DNA of 64,000 nucleotides from JAODBQ01 sp047602055 (GTDB lineage: Bacteria > Actinomycetota > Acidimicrobiia > Acidimicrobiales > Ilumatobacteraceae): assembly GCA_047602055.1 (NCBI GenBank), contig JASGIG010000001.1:3906001-3970000 (forward strand), written 5' to 3'. The translations under genes and the position numbers were made by a program. Shown piece after piece: positions 18,884 to 26,960 of the stretch. Position 1 is the stretch's first letter; each line of letters begins with the position of its first letter. The notes below the pieces were generated by a model. It did not search any database and had not been told where the DNA came from. It was given only the letters and a program-made list of their open reading frames with translations.

Positions 18884-19076
18884 CCCACGCGTGATGGGAG
18901 CGACATTCCGACCCACCCCCGATCGGCAAGTTCGGCGCTGAAGCCCGGAAGGCGCGCAGAGGCAATCCCCAGTCCGCGTTCATGCTCCACAACGTGACGA
19001 TCCGAGAGAAAGGCGCGAACGTCGGACCTGAGTGCTCAATGCCACGCGTCGAGTGCCACCGCTTCGAAGCCGAGCA

Positions 19077-19490
19077 TCAGCGTGACCCTTCCACCGGAGC
19101 TGGCGACCATTCGTCGAACACAACTCGACGACTCAGGAAATACGCCCGGTCGTCGAAGACGAATTCATCCTCCCAATGACCGGAACGAGCGGGCACCAGC
19201 CCAGCCGCAGGGAAAAAGGTGAAGAATCGAGTGACGCCGCCGATGCGGTCGTCGTGGTCGAAAATCCTCGTGTTGTGCGCCAGATGGAGCGGCCGATTCG
19301 GGAGACGATCAAGATACGCGCCGAAGTCGGTCGTGATAGCGTCACGGCCCCTGCAGGACAAGTTGGCGATGTGCAGCACGCCCTCCGGGGCGAAGAGGCG
19401 AGCAACGCTCGGACAGTCCAATTCATCGACAAAATGGCAGTAGTCGGCCACGAGTGCGTGTATTGCCTGGTTGCGCGCTACCGAATCCAT
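19077..19490 (-). CDS. SnoaL-like (nuclear transport factor 2 fold) protein
   Basis: 137-residue single-domain protein with the NTF2-like pattern: N-terminal ARNQAIHALVADYCHFVDELD helix, FAPEGVLHI strand and the HLAHNTRIFD segment. Members act as ketosteroid-isomerase-like enzymes, dehydratases or binding proteins. It is the first gene of the coupled operon that continues with the dehydrogenase, cyclase and CoA-transferase remnant; its stop overlaps the dehydrogenase ATG. Codon use is slightly less GC-rich than its neighbours. Specific function unknown. Confidence 0.8.
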   Translation of the reverse strand: MDSVARNQAIHALVADYCHFVDELDCPSVARLFAPEGVLHIANLSCRGRDAITTDFGAYLDRLPNRPLHLAHNTRIFDHDDRIGGVTRFFTFFPAAGLVPARSGHWEDEFVFDDRAYFLSRRVVFDEWSPAPVEGSR

Positions 19491-19936
19491 TTGTTCCCCG
19501 ATTCGTCACGACCAACTGTTTACGTCACAACGCGCCACATGCGGCGAGTTGGGAAAGCCTTTTTGGCATTGACAGGCGGCGAAAATAGTCCCCGCGTGAC
19601 CGATCTGTCAAATCGGGAACACGGCGCCGGCGGCGTCGAGCCTGAGGTTGTTTCTGCCGCCTGTTGGTTTGGGTCAGGACTTTCGTCGGCAGAGAGAGGA
19701 AGATCACGGTCGACGGCGATCTTCAACCGACAGCGACGTGTCAAGGTGGTGTCGAACGCCGGCGGTCGCCATCGACCCTGAAGGTCTCGATGAACGCCGA
19801 GGGCGGCCACCGGACCACGCTTGCTGTGGCCCTCACTGGTCTGGACAGCGAGGCCAAGGCCCGCCTGGTGGAGGAAGCGTTCTGGGCCGGTCTCGGGCAG
19901 TAGTTCGCGGACGCGCTCGACGGTGAGGAACGGTCC
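19491..19936. other. Intergenic region without a convincing gene
   Basis: 446 bases between two minus-strand transcription units, with lower GC than the surroundings in 19491-19680. It probably holds the promoter of the SnoaL-like operon. A short plus-strand stretch encoding LDSEAKARLVEEAFWAGLG before a stop at 19900-19902 looks protein-like and could be the tail of a lost gene, but I recognise no family. Nothing else can be supported. Confidence 0.5.
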
Positions 19937-21205
19937 TCAGCGGTCGGGCACGTCGAGGCCGAAGATGCGCGCCGCGTTGAGGCCGAGGATCTTGGCTCGG
20001 GCCTCGTCGGGCAGGTGGCCCATCGAGCGCTCGATGGCGTCGGCGGAGTGCGGCCACGAGCCTTCGTGGTGCGGGTAGTCGTTGGCCCACAGGAAGTTGT
20101 CGACGAGGTCGTACTGCTCGACGGTGTCCATGCCGACCTGGTCGATCTGGAACGTCGCGAAGCAGTTGCGCCGGAAGTAGTGCGACGGCAGCTCGGGGAT
20201 CACCGGGCGCACCCAGAAGTGATGGGCGCGGTAGGCGTGGTCCATCGACTCCAGCATCCACGGCACGAAGCCGACACCACTCTCCACCAGCCCGGCCCGC
20301 AGGTTCGGGTGACGTTCGAACACGCCCGAGGCGATCATCGCCACCAACGGCTCGATCGTCGTGGCCATCGAGTGGCACACGTAGTTGATGATCGCCCCGC
20401 CGTTGCCGCCGCTGGCCCGCGGGTCACGGCCCGTCGACACGTGCAACGTGACGACGAGGCCGGTCTCCTCCAGCAGCGACCACACCGGCTCGAACTCCGG
20501 ATCCTGGTACTGCAGCTTGCCGTGCTCGGTCGGCCCGTAGATCGGCGAGTTGCCGATGCACACGCCCCGGTAGCCACGCTCGGCGGCCCACTCGATCTCG
20601 CGCATCGTCCCCTCGATGTCGCCGGTGGCCAGCAGCGCCATCGGCAGGATCGACGGGTTCGGACCACGCATGTACGACCCCATCTGGCCCTCGGCCCAGC
20701 GATTCCACGCCCGACACATCGCCATCGCGAACACCGGATCCGGCGTCGCCCAACACAGCAAGCCGAACGACGGGAACACGATCTCGACATCGACGCCATC
20801 GGCACGCTGTTCGACGAGGCGCTGCTCGACCGACCGTCCACCGTTCAGCCGAGCGAGATCCTCCGGCTCCATGCGCTCCCTGGGACCGCGGTTGTCGGTG
20901 ACCTTCTCGTAGCTCTGCTGGTCCTGGACCGTGGCACCCGTCGGCGGACGCACGAGCTGCGGGCGGTTGCCCTCGGTGATCATGTACTGGGCGCCGTTCG
21001 AGCGCTCCTCGACGTGCGGGACGCGCTCGCGGTACTCCGGCTCGATCCCCTCGAGGAACGCCGCACCCTCGGTGGTGTGGCAGTCGGCCGAGACCATGAA
21101 GTACTTGTGCGGATCGCCCGGGCGAGCGGTGCGCGTCCACCCCTCGACGCCCGGCGTGCCGATCCGCCAAGCGTTCTTCGACGGCGCAGGATCCGTGAGC
21201 GTCAT
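19937..21205 (-). CDS. Amidohydrolase-2 family metal-dependent hydrolase
   Basis: 422-residue TIM-barrel hydrolase/decarboxylase of the amidohydrolase-related (ACMSD-like) group. It has the N-terminal metal-binding strand variant VSADCHTTE, a central LHVSTG histidine, the FERHPNLRAGLVESGVGFVPWML segment, and the late acid WANDYPHHEGSWPHS. These enzymes often act in degradation of ring-cleavage or ring-hydroxylated products. The gene heads or follows a unit with the DUF35 and thiolase genes, 22 bases downstream of the DUF35 stop on the same strand. The start at 21205 follows a plausible upstream region; the exact substrate is unknown. Confidence 0.87.
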   Translation of the reverse strand: MTLTDPAPSKNAWRIGTPGVEGWTRTARPGDPHKYFMVSADCHTTEGAAFLEGIEPEYRERVPHVEERSNGAQYMITEGNRPQLVRPPTGATVQDQQSYEKVTDNRGPRERMEPEDLARLNGGRSVEQRLVEQRADGVDVEIVFPSFGLLCWATPDPVFAMAMCRAWNRWAEGQMGSYMRGPNPSILPMALLATGDIEGTMREIEWAAERGYRGVCIGNSPIYGPTEHGKLQYQDPEFEPVWSLLEETGLVVTLHVSTGRDPRASGGNGGAIINYVCHSMATTIEPLVAMIASGVFERHPNLRAGLVESGVGFVPWMLESMDHAYRAHHFWVRPVIPELPSHYFRRNCFATFQIDQVGMDTVEQYDLVDNFLWANDYPHHEGSWPHSADAIERSMGHLPDEARAKILGLNAARIFGLDVPDR

Positions 21206-21227
21206 GCGCGAATTGTATCCGTGGGCG

Positions 21228-21671
21228 TCAGGCGACGAGCCACTGGGGCAGGCGGATCACCTCGCCGTCGTCGGCCGTCCGCTCGGGGAACACGGCGTGC
21301 ACCACCATGCCGATGCGGACCTCCGCCGGCGCCACGTCGAGCACGTTGCCGACGACGCGCACCTCCGGCAGCTCGTCGAGCGCGACGAGCACCACGGTGT
21401 ACGGCACGCTGCCGGCCAGCGCCCTGTTCACCGGGTGATGCACAACGGTGTAGCTGTGCACCACACCCGTCGGGGCGACGACGCGCGACACGAACGACTC
21501 GCCGCCACACGCCCGGCAGACCTCCTCCGGCGGATGCTGCACGTGGGCACACGCCGCGCACGCCTGCAGCGTCAGCTCGCCGCTGGTGAACCAGGCGCGG
21601 TTGACGTCGTCGACGGCCGGCAACACCCAGTCGTCCAGCGGACCCTTGTCGGTGGTCGTGGTCACGCTCAC
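21228..21671 (-). CDS. DUF35 OB-fold protein (ChsH2/thiolase-partner type)
   Basis: 147-residue protein with an N-terminal zinc ribbon (CAACAHVQHPPEEVCRACG, two C-x2-C pairs) followed by an OB-fold (VHSYTVVHHPVNRAL, PYTVVLVALDE, RIGMVVHAVF). Such proteins bind lipid-transfer-type thiolases or MaoC hydratases and help handle bulky acyl-CoA, as ChsH2 does in steroid side-chain degradation. The GTG at 21671 overlaps the thiolase stop (GTGA), which supports both the start and a physical partnership. Confidence 0.88.
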   Translation of the reverse strand: MSVTTTTDKGPLDDWVLPAVDDVNRAWFTSGELTLQACAACAHVQHPPEEVCRACGGESFVSRVVAPTGVVHSYTVVHHPVNRALAGSVPYTVVLVALDELPEVRVVGNVLDVAPAEVRIGMVVHAVFPERTADDGEVIRLPQWLVA

Positions 21672-22822
21672 CCCTTTCCGAACAGGACGGCGCTGCCGGG
21701 AGCGAAGCCGGGCCCGGACACGGACAGGCTCAGCTCGACGCCGTCGACCTGGCAGGTGGACTCGCCGCGCACCTGGCGCACCGCCTCCACGACGTTGCCG
21801 AAGCCGTGGATGTACGCCTCGCCGAGGTTGCCACCGGCGGTGTTGATCGGCAGGCCACCACCGCCCCACTGGATCCGCCCGCCGGCGACGAACGCATCGA
21901 GCTCCTCCGGTGCGCAGAAGCCCATCTCGGCGATGGCCATCAACACCGGACCGGTGAAGTTCTCGTACAACTGGGCGACCTGCACGTCGACCGGCCCACA
22001 GCCGGCACGACCCCACAACTGCTCGGCAACCTCCCGGTAGAACGCCGTCGGAAACTGCCGGTCGGTGAACGCCCCGCTGCCGTCACCGGCACCGAGGCCG
22101 TGCGCGCCGGCGACGATCGCCACCGGCGGCTTGGCCAGGTCCCGCGCCCGCTCGGCGGTGGTGACGACGATCGCCGCCGCGCCGTCGTTCTCCGGGCAGC
22201 AGTCGTAGAGGTGGAACGGCTCGGCGATCCAGCGCGACGCGTGGTACTGCTCACGCGTCAGCGGCTTGCCGTAGCGGATCGCCCGCGGGTTGCGCTGGGC
22301 GTGGGCGTAGCAGGCCAGCGCAACCTCGGCGAGCGCCTCCTGGGTGACACCGTGGTCGTGCATGTAGCGCATCGTCTGCATCGCCGTGATCTGCGCCGGC
22401 GAGAGCATCCCGTACGGCGCGGTGTACGCCGCCGAGCCGCTGGCGCGGCGCGGCTTGGCCGCCTGCCCGTAGCGGTCGAACTGCCCCTGGGCGAGGGCGC
22501 GGTAGACGACGACGCACTCGGCGTACCCCGCCGACACGGCCATGTCGGCCAGCGTGACGGCCGCGCCGGCGCCGTTGCCGCCACCACCGAACGTCTGCGC
22601 GCTGACGTGCAGATCGCCGATGCCGAGCGCGGCCGACAGCCGCACCGGTTCGTTGCGGTCCCGGTACGACGCCAACCCGTCGACGTCGGCCATCGTCAGA
22701 CCGGCATCGGCGACGGCGTTGCGGATCGCCGTGCAACACAGCTGGAACTCGCTCTGCGGCGACCACCCCCGCTCGTAGTACGCCGACTCCCCCACCCCGA
22801 CGACCACTGCCTTCCCGTGCAT
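21668..22822 (-). CDS. Lipid-transfer-protein/thiolase-like acetyl-CoA acetyltransferase
   Basis: 384-residue thiolase-fold protein of the Ltp/SCP-x type. Features are the N-terminal VVVGVGESAYYERG, the GGGGNGAGAAVTLADMAV nucleophile-elbow region, CCPENDGAAAIVVT, and the C-terminal GGGGLPINTAGGNLGEAYIHG motif. Members of this group paired with DUF35 proteins act as retro-aldolases or thiolases on steroid or branched acyl-CoA. The ATG at 22822 follows GAGGAGAGGCTG. A catalytic cysteine in the classical thiolase position is not obvious, which favours aldolase-type chemistry. Confidence 0.87.
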   Translation of the reverse strand: MHGKAVVVGVGESAYYERGWSPQSEFQLCCTAIRNAVADAGLTMADVDGLASYRDRNEPVRLSAALGIGDLHVSAQTFGGGGNGAGAAVTLADMAVSAGYAECVVVYRALAQGQFDRYGQAAKPRRASGSAAYTAPYGMLSPAQITAMQTMRYMHDHGVTQEALAEVALACYAHAQRNPRAIRYGKPLTREQYHASRWIAEPFHLYDCCPENDGAAAIVVTTAERARDLAKPPVAIVAGAHGLGAGDGSGAFTDRQFPTAFYREVAEQLWGRAGCGPVDVQVAQLYENFTGPVLMAIAEMGFCAPEELDAFVAGGRIQWGGGGLPINTAGGNLGEAYIHGFGNVVEAVRQVRGESTCQVDGVELSLSVSGPGFAPGSAVLFGKG

Positions 22823-23075
22823 CAGCCTCTCCTCTCGCGGCGCCCGTCCTCGGGATCGTGTGTGACCGCATGGACGGCACATCGAGATTCGTGCGGCAAC
22901 ACCCGATCGTACGACAGCGGACCGTCCGCCGTCATTCCGACACCGTGCACCTGGCTCGGTCGCACAGCGCTGGTGCCGGCGACGCGAAATGGCCCAGGAG
23001 CGAGTTGCCGGTCATTGCGTTGGAGCGCCTCGATGCTCCCCACTTCGCTGCATTGGCGCGGCGCCGTGAGTCGGT

Positions 23076-23300
23076 TCAGCTCGCTGGCGTCAACTCCACT
23101 GCGAGCCTGCGCTCGAGCGCGGCAGCGACCCTTTGCAGCGTCGTGAGCGTCGAACCGACTCCGCCGGCCTCGAGGCGCGCTGCTGCAGCTTGGCTGGTGC
23201 CCATACGAGCGGCGAGCACGCGTTGGGTCAGGCCTGCTGCCTCGCGGGCGTCGCGGATCTGTTCGCCGACATTGATCGCCAGGCGTGTCGCTTCGTAGGT
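23076..23300 (-). pseudogene. XRE-family helix-turn-helix protein, 5'-truncated
   Basis: Minus-strand reading gives TYEATRLAINVGEQIRDAREAAGL, then TQRVLAARMGTSQAAAARLEAGG and TLTTLQRVAAALERRLAVEL with a TGA at 23078-23076. This is the pattern of small HigA-like XRE proteins. No ATG, GTG or TTG lies in frame upstream of the conserved part, and the open frame runs into the integrase remnant on the other strand. So the 5' end is likely lost at a recombination junction near 23300-23320. Coordinates of the 5' end are approximate. It was probably the antitoxin or regulator of a lost module. Confidence 0.6.
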
Positions 23301-23318
23301 CTGACCATCCCCCCGTTG

Positions 23319-23933
23319 GGCGGACGTGGTCGTGGGACGAGCTCGGAGCGTTCCTCGATCACATCGACGGCCGCCAGCACGCCGAGGCGATCACGTTCGC
23401 CGCGCTGACCGGCTGCAGGGGTGGCGAGGTCGTCGGGCTGCGGTGGGCAGACGTCGACCTCGACGGCCGCACCGCGCTCGTCTCCCAGTCCGTGACCGAT
23501 GTCGACGGGCAGCTCGTGGTCGGCGACACCAAATCGCACCGCGACCGGCCCGTCGGTCTCGACGACCACCTGGTGGCGCCCCTGCGCCGACACCGCGCCG
23601 CGCAGGCCGAGTGGCGGCTCACCATGGGCAGGCACTGGCGCGACCGAGGTCTGGTGTTCCCCGGGCCCGACGGCGACTTCCTCAGGCCGGCCACGCTCAC
23701 GCAGCAGTTCGACCGGCTCGTCGACTCGGCCGGCGTGCCCCGGATCCGATTCCACGACCTGCGCCACACGCACGGCACTCCTGATCGACGCGGGCCGCGA
23801 CGCCAAGCTCGTCTCCGAACGGCTCGGCCACTCGACGGTCTCGTTCACGCTCGACCAGTACGTGCACCCAACAGCGGAGCAGCAGATCGACGCAGCCAAC
23901 GACTTTGCTCGCCGTCTGCGCAAGTCGTCGTGA
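23319..23933 (+). pseudogene. Tyrosine recombinase C-terminal remnant with a frameshift
   Basis: Catalytic half of a phage-type integrase: WSWDELGAFLDHI, TGCRGGEVVGLRW (catalytic Arg), FHDLRHTH (His and Arg), then after a frame change LVSERLGHSTVSFTLDQYVH (His and nucleophile Tyr) and stop at 23931-23933. The two frames join if one G is removed at about 23775. The N-terminal core-binding half is missing, replaced by the truncated XRE gene on the other strand. Inactive remnant of an integrated element. Confidence 0.85.
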
Positions 23934-24113
23934 GCGGCGCTGCCAATCGGCTACCAGACGCCGCAGCTGGCCGACCTGCGGGCCGCATCGTGCCTGGTAG
24001 ATGCTGTGGAAGTAACGAGGAGCTTCTCGAACCCCCGGCGCGAGGTAGAACTCCTGGTCAAGCGGGTGTTGCGCTGCGGGACGGCCCGCCGGCGGCGCTC
24101 TCAGGAGCCTCAG

Positions 24114-24450
24114 ATGACCGATGCTCGGGGTCCAATCGTCCGCGAACTGCGAAATCCTCAAACCCTCCTGCGATCCGCGCAGGTCGCTGCGCTGGTCGAC
24201 GAGTACCGCCAGGGGGTGCCGGTCAACGAGCTGGCTGACCGCTACAACGTCCACCGAACGACCGTCTCCGAGCACGCCCGCCGGCACGGCGTCGCGCCCC
24301 GCCAACGCTCCCTCGACAAGCACGAGCGAAAGCAGGCCGCGCGCCTCTATGGAGAGGGGTTGGCGATGCGCGCGATCGGCCAGCGGTTCGGCGTGAGCAC
24401 GAACGCCGTCCGTACCGCCCTGGTGTCGGAGGGCGTCACGATCCGGACCC
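24114..24450 (+). pseudogene. Helix-turn-helix protein (resolvase-like DNA-binding repeats), 3' end lost
   Basis: From the ATG at 24114 the frame encodes two HTH units: LVDEYRQGVPVNELADRYNVHRTTVSEH, with RRHGVAP, and LYGEGLAMRAIGQRFGVSTNAVRTAL. Such double-HTH proteins are common next to integrases in actinobacterial mobile elements and resemble the DNA-binding end of serine recombinases. After VTIRTR (near 24450) the sequence becomes non-protein-like and overlaps the methyltransferase fragment in another frame, so the natural C-terminus is missing. End coordinate approximate. Confidence 0.65.
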
Positions 24451-24765
24451 GAACGAGTCGGGGTCGGAGCTGTGGTGCCAGATCGGGACGCTGTTCGCCG
24501 CTGGGGACGCTACGCCCACGCCGTCACCCGATGGGAACACCTGACCGGCCGACCCGCACCCACCCCCGTACAACTCGGCAGCGACGGACGCCCCCGACCA
24601 GCGCCGATCTTCGTGGAGTGGCTGATGGGCCTGGAGCCCGGCTGGGTCACCAGTCCCGACCTCGGGCTCACCGCCACCGAGCAACTCGCCGCGCTCGGCA
24701 ACGGCGTCCTGCCCGCACAAGCGACCGAAGCACTCCGACACCTCGCGACGCTCGCCACGGCCTGA
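24427..24765 (+). pseudogene. C5-cytosine DNA methyltransferase, C-terminal fragment
   Basis: About 95 residues match the end of Dcm-type methyltransferases in actinobacterial phages: WGRYAHAVTRWEHLTGRPAP, FVEWLMGLEPGWVT, and the conserved QLAALGNGVLPAQATEALRHL (motif X region) before the TGA at 24763-24765. The catalytic PC motif and S-adenosylmethionine-binding half are absent. A GTG at 24472 could start a short peptide, but it would be inactive. It is a leftover from a phage-like element in this mosaic region. Confidence 0.75.
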
Positions 24766-24934
24766 GCGCAGCCGGCGGCGATCGTTCGCGTTGGATTGTC
24801 CACACGTACCTCGATGCCGAACGGTCAGACAAGCCCCTGTGGTCTGCTTGCGGTGCTCGGATACTGGTCAGGCAGTTTCCGAGGTTGCCGATCGTGGTCC
24901 GATACACAATCTCGGGACTGCCGCAGCGCGATCG

Positions 24935-25282
24935 TCACCGCGAGATCATCAAGACGAGCGAGGCGATCGCCAAGCCGAGGAACGACATCGGAAACGCGAT
25001 GTTGTACAGGACGCGGCAACGCAAGTGAGCAGCGACGGCACCAATGTAGAACAGCACCAACCCTCCTGCGGCAGCGATGCCGACAGCGGAAGCACCCGCA
25101 AGACCGACCACCAGCCCGACAGCTCCAGCACCCTTCACGACGGCCAGGCCCGGAAGCCAAGATTCGGGAACGCCTACCTCGGCGGAGTTGGCGAGGACGA
25201 ACTTCGCTCGGAACAGGTCGGCCGTCGCGATCGCAAGATTCGCTACGACAGTGACGGCGATGACCGCTACAGCGAGTGACAT
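24935..25282 (-). CDS. DoxX-like small membrane protein
   Basis: 115-residue protein with four hydrophobic segments (residues about 2-22, 44-64, 68-88 and 95-113), as in DoxX-like family proteins of the inner membrane. The ATG at 25282 follows GAGGCGAGC; a longer reading lacks support. It is 7 bases downstream of the ABM-domain gene on the same strand, and both are divergent from the ECF sigma factor gene. DoxX-like and monooxygenase partners are known neighbours of ECF41-type sigma factors, so control by that sigma factor is likely but not shown. Confidence 0.82.
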   Translation of the reverse strand: MSLAVAVIAVTVVANLAIATADLFRAKFVLANSAEVGVPESWLPGLAVVKGAGAVGLVVGLAGASAVGIAAAGGLVLFYIGAVAAHLRCRVLYNIAFPMSFLGLAIASLVLMISR

Positions 25283-25289
25283 GCTCGCC

Positions 25290-25598
25290 TCAACCGACCT
25301 CTGATTCCGACGCAGCCCGATAGATTGCCGGATTCGGAGTGGCAATCTCAGCCGATCGCCGAGCGAACTCGGCGGCAGCAGGGTCCGCCTGGGTTGCCTT
25401 CACGTCATCGGCACTGTGCCATCGGGCCAGGTTCACGACGCGAGTTCCCTCGAAGTTCACCAACACCGTCGCCGAGATGAACCCAGGCCGGTGTCGGATG
25501 ACTTGCTCGATGCCAGCGGTCAAGATCTCAATCAGCTCCTTGTGCCGATCAGGCTGGACATCGAAGGTGTTGATGAAGGTCACAGTTGTCTCGCTCAT
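25290..25598 (-). CDS. Antibiotic biosynthesis monooxygenase (ABM) domain protein
   Basis: 102-residue single ABM domain, a ferredoxin-like fold that usually dimerises and may oxidise quinol-type substrates without a cofactor. Features are VTFINTFDVQPDRHKELIEIL, RHRPGFISATVLVNFEG, VVNLARWHSADDVKATQ and the terminal PAAAEFARRSAEI. It precedes the DoxX-like gene on the same strand by 7 bases and is divergent from the sigma factor gene about 290 bases away. Physiological role unknown; detoxification or redox-stress functions are usual guesses for this pairing. Confidence 0.85.
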   Translation of the reverse strand: MSETTVTFINTFDVQPDRHKELIEILTAGIEQVIRHRPGFISATVLVNFEGTRVVNLARWHSADDVKATQADPAAAEFARRSAEIATPNPAIYRAASESEVG

Positions 25599-25890
25599 GG
25601 AACAGGCCTTTCTGGATATGAGTCAAGGCGAGCTGTCTTGCTCAGCCGGTGGGAATGACGAAACACGCACGCATTTGTGAGCGTGACGCACGCCACGTCT
25701 CCCGCGGTGAGGCGCTACGGCGGCCGGCAGCCGACGTGACGCCGTGCGTCAACGCCGCCAACCCCGTGGCGTCGACGGCACCACCGGTCCGACTCACAGG
25801 CACCCGCGCCGGCGCGAGCCTCACACTTCGGCTGGCTACTTCGTCAGTACCGTTGTGAGGAATCTGTCGGCACAAGTCGACCCCGAGGTG

Positions 25891-26820
25891 ATGCCAGCCG
25901 TGGAGCAAAGAGACCAGACGCTCCTGCTGAACGTCGCCTACCGAATGCTCGGGTCAGTGTCCGAAGCAGAAGACGCCGTCCAGGAGGCATTCGCCCGCTG
26001 GTACTCGTTGCCCGAGGAACGTCGCCACGAGGTGCAGACGCCGACTGCCTGGCTCGTCACCACCGTCAGCCGGATCTGCCTCGACATCTTGGGCTCGGCG
26101 CGCAACAAACGGGAGAGCTATGTCGGAGAGTGGCTCCCCGAACCGGTTCCCGCAGCAGGTTGGACGAGCATCGTCACCGACAGATCATCGAGGGACCCAG
26201 CGGATGCAGTCTCCCTCGATGAGTCCCTACACATGGCGTTGCTCATCGTGCTGGAGGCCATGACCCCTCCGGAGCGGGTCGCCTTCGTGCTTCACGACGT
26301 GTTCGGATACCAGTTCGACGAGATCGCCGAGATCGTCGGTCGGTCACCCCAGGCGTGTCGTCAACTCGCCTCGACTGGACGCCGGCACATCCGGGATCAA
26401 CGACATCGTCAGGTCGATGCAGGCCTGCATGCTCAGGTGATCGTCGCATTCAAGGAGGCCTGGGAGGTCGGTGACCTCGCAGGGCTCGTTCAACAGCTCG
26501 ATCCCGATGTGGTCGCCGTGACCGATGGCGGCGGGTTGGTCAGCGCGTCAGTGGAACCCATCTCTGGGGCCATCGAGGTCGCGCGCTACTTCATCGACGT
26601 CCATACACGCCAGCCGGACCTGTCAATCCTCGTGTCCAGCGTCAACGCGCTGCCGGGGATCATCGCTCTCGATGGGTCAGGAGCGGTGATCGCGGCGGTC
26701 TCCATCGGAACGCACGACGGCCGAGTCGACCACATTTGGGTCATGCGAAACCCCCAGAAGCTGACCGCATGGAAGGAACAACGCCGTCAGGAGGCGCCGG
26801 ACCTCGCGCGTGGGGGATGA
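25891..26820 (+). CDS. ECF41-type sigma factor (SigJ-like) with C-terminal SnoaL-like domain
   Basis: 309-residue extracytoplasmic-function sigma factor. Region 2 is visible as LLLNVAYRMLGSVSEAEDAVQEAFARW and region 4 as LEAMTPPERVAFVLHDVFGYQFDEIAEIVG, followed by a SnoaL-like C-terminal extension with VVAVTDGGG and a late NPQKL, which in ECF41 members replaces a separate anti-sigma factor. I chose the ATG at 25891 because it leaves a normal N-terminus; an in-frame GTG at 25855 is possible. It is divergent from the ABM and DoxX genes, its likely targets. Confidence 0.87.
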   Translation: MPAVEQRDQTLLLNVAYRMLGSVSEAEDAVQEAFARWYSLPEERRHEVQTPTAWLVTTVSRICLDILGSARNKRESYVGEWLPEPVPAAGWTSIVTDRSSRDPADAVSLDESLHMALLIVLEAMTPPERVAFVLHDVFGYQFDEIAEIVGRSPQACRQLASTGRRHIRDQRHRQVDAGLHAQVIVAFKEAWEVGDLAGLVQQLDPDVVAVTDGGGLVSASVEPISGAIEVARYFIDVHTRQPDLSILVSSVNALPGIIALDGSGAVIAAVSIGTHDGRVDHIWVMRNPQKLTAWKEQRRQEAPDLARGG

Positions 26821-26960
26821 ACGCTCCCTTCGCAGCGGGGCGCACGGCGTACCTCACTGTCCGAGGGCCGCCGCCATAGACGGCCCATGGATAGCGAGGG
26901 CCGCAGCGCGTGGAGAGACGTTCCGATCACGAGAAGAAGGCTGAGCGCCATGCGAAGCTA

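Larger units (their letters stand above)
15461..19077 (-). pseudogene. Tandem acyl-CoA dehydrogenase, split by an IS256-type element and carrying an in-frame TGA
   Basis: Two acyl-CoA dehydrogenase domains in one gene of about 740 codons once the insertion is removed. The body (17494-15461) has SEPDAGSDLAAV, GTKVWTSGA and a second domain. Removing 17495-18883 and one target copy restores RGWVGMSLPSRVGGRERTAL across the junction, an exact family match. The ATG at 19077 overlaps the SnoaL-like stop (TGATG). In-frame TGA at 19038-19036 (MLGFEAVALDAWH, stop, ALRSDVRAFL) is a second lesion, consistent with CGA to TGA. FAD-dependent oxidation of an acyl-CoA was the ancestral role; the gene is now almost certainly inactive. 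Confidence 0.9.
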
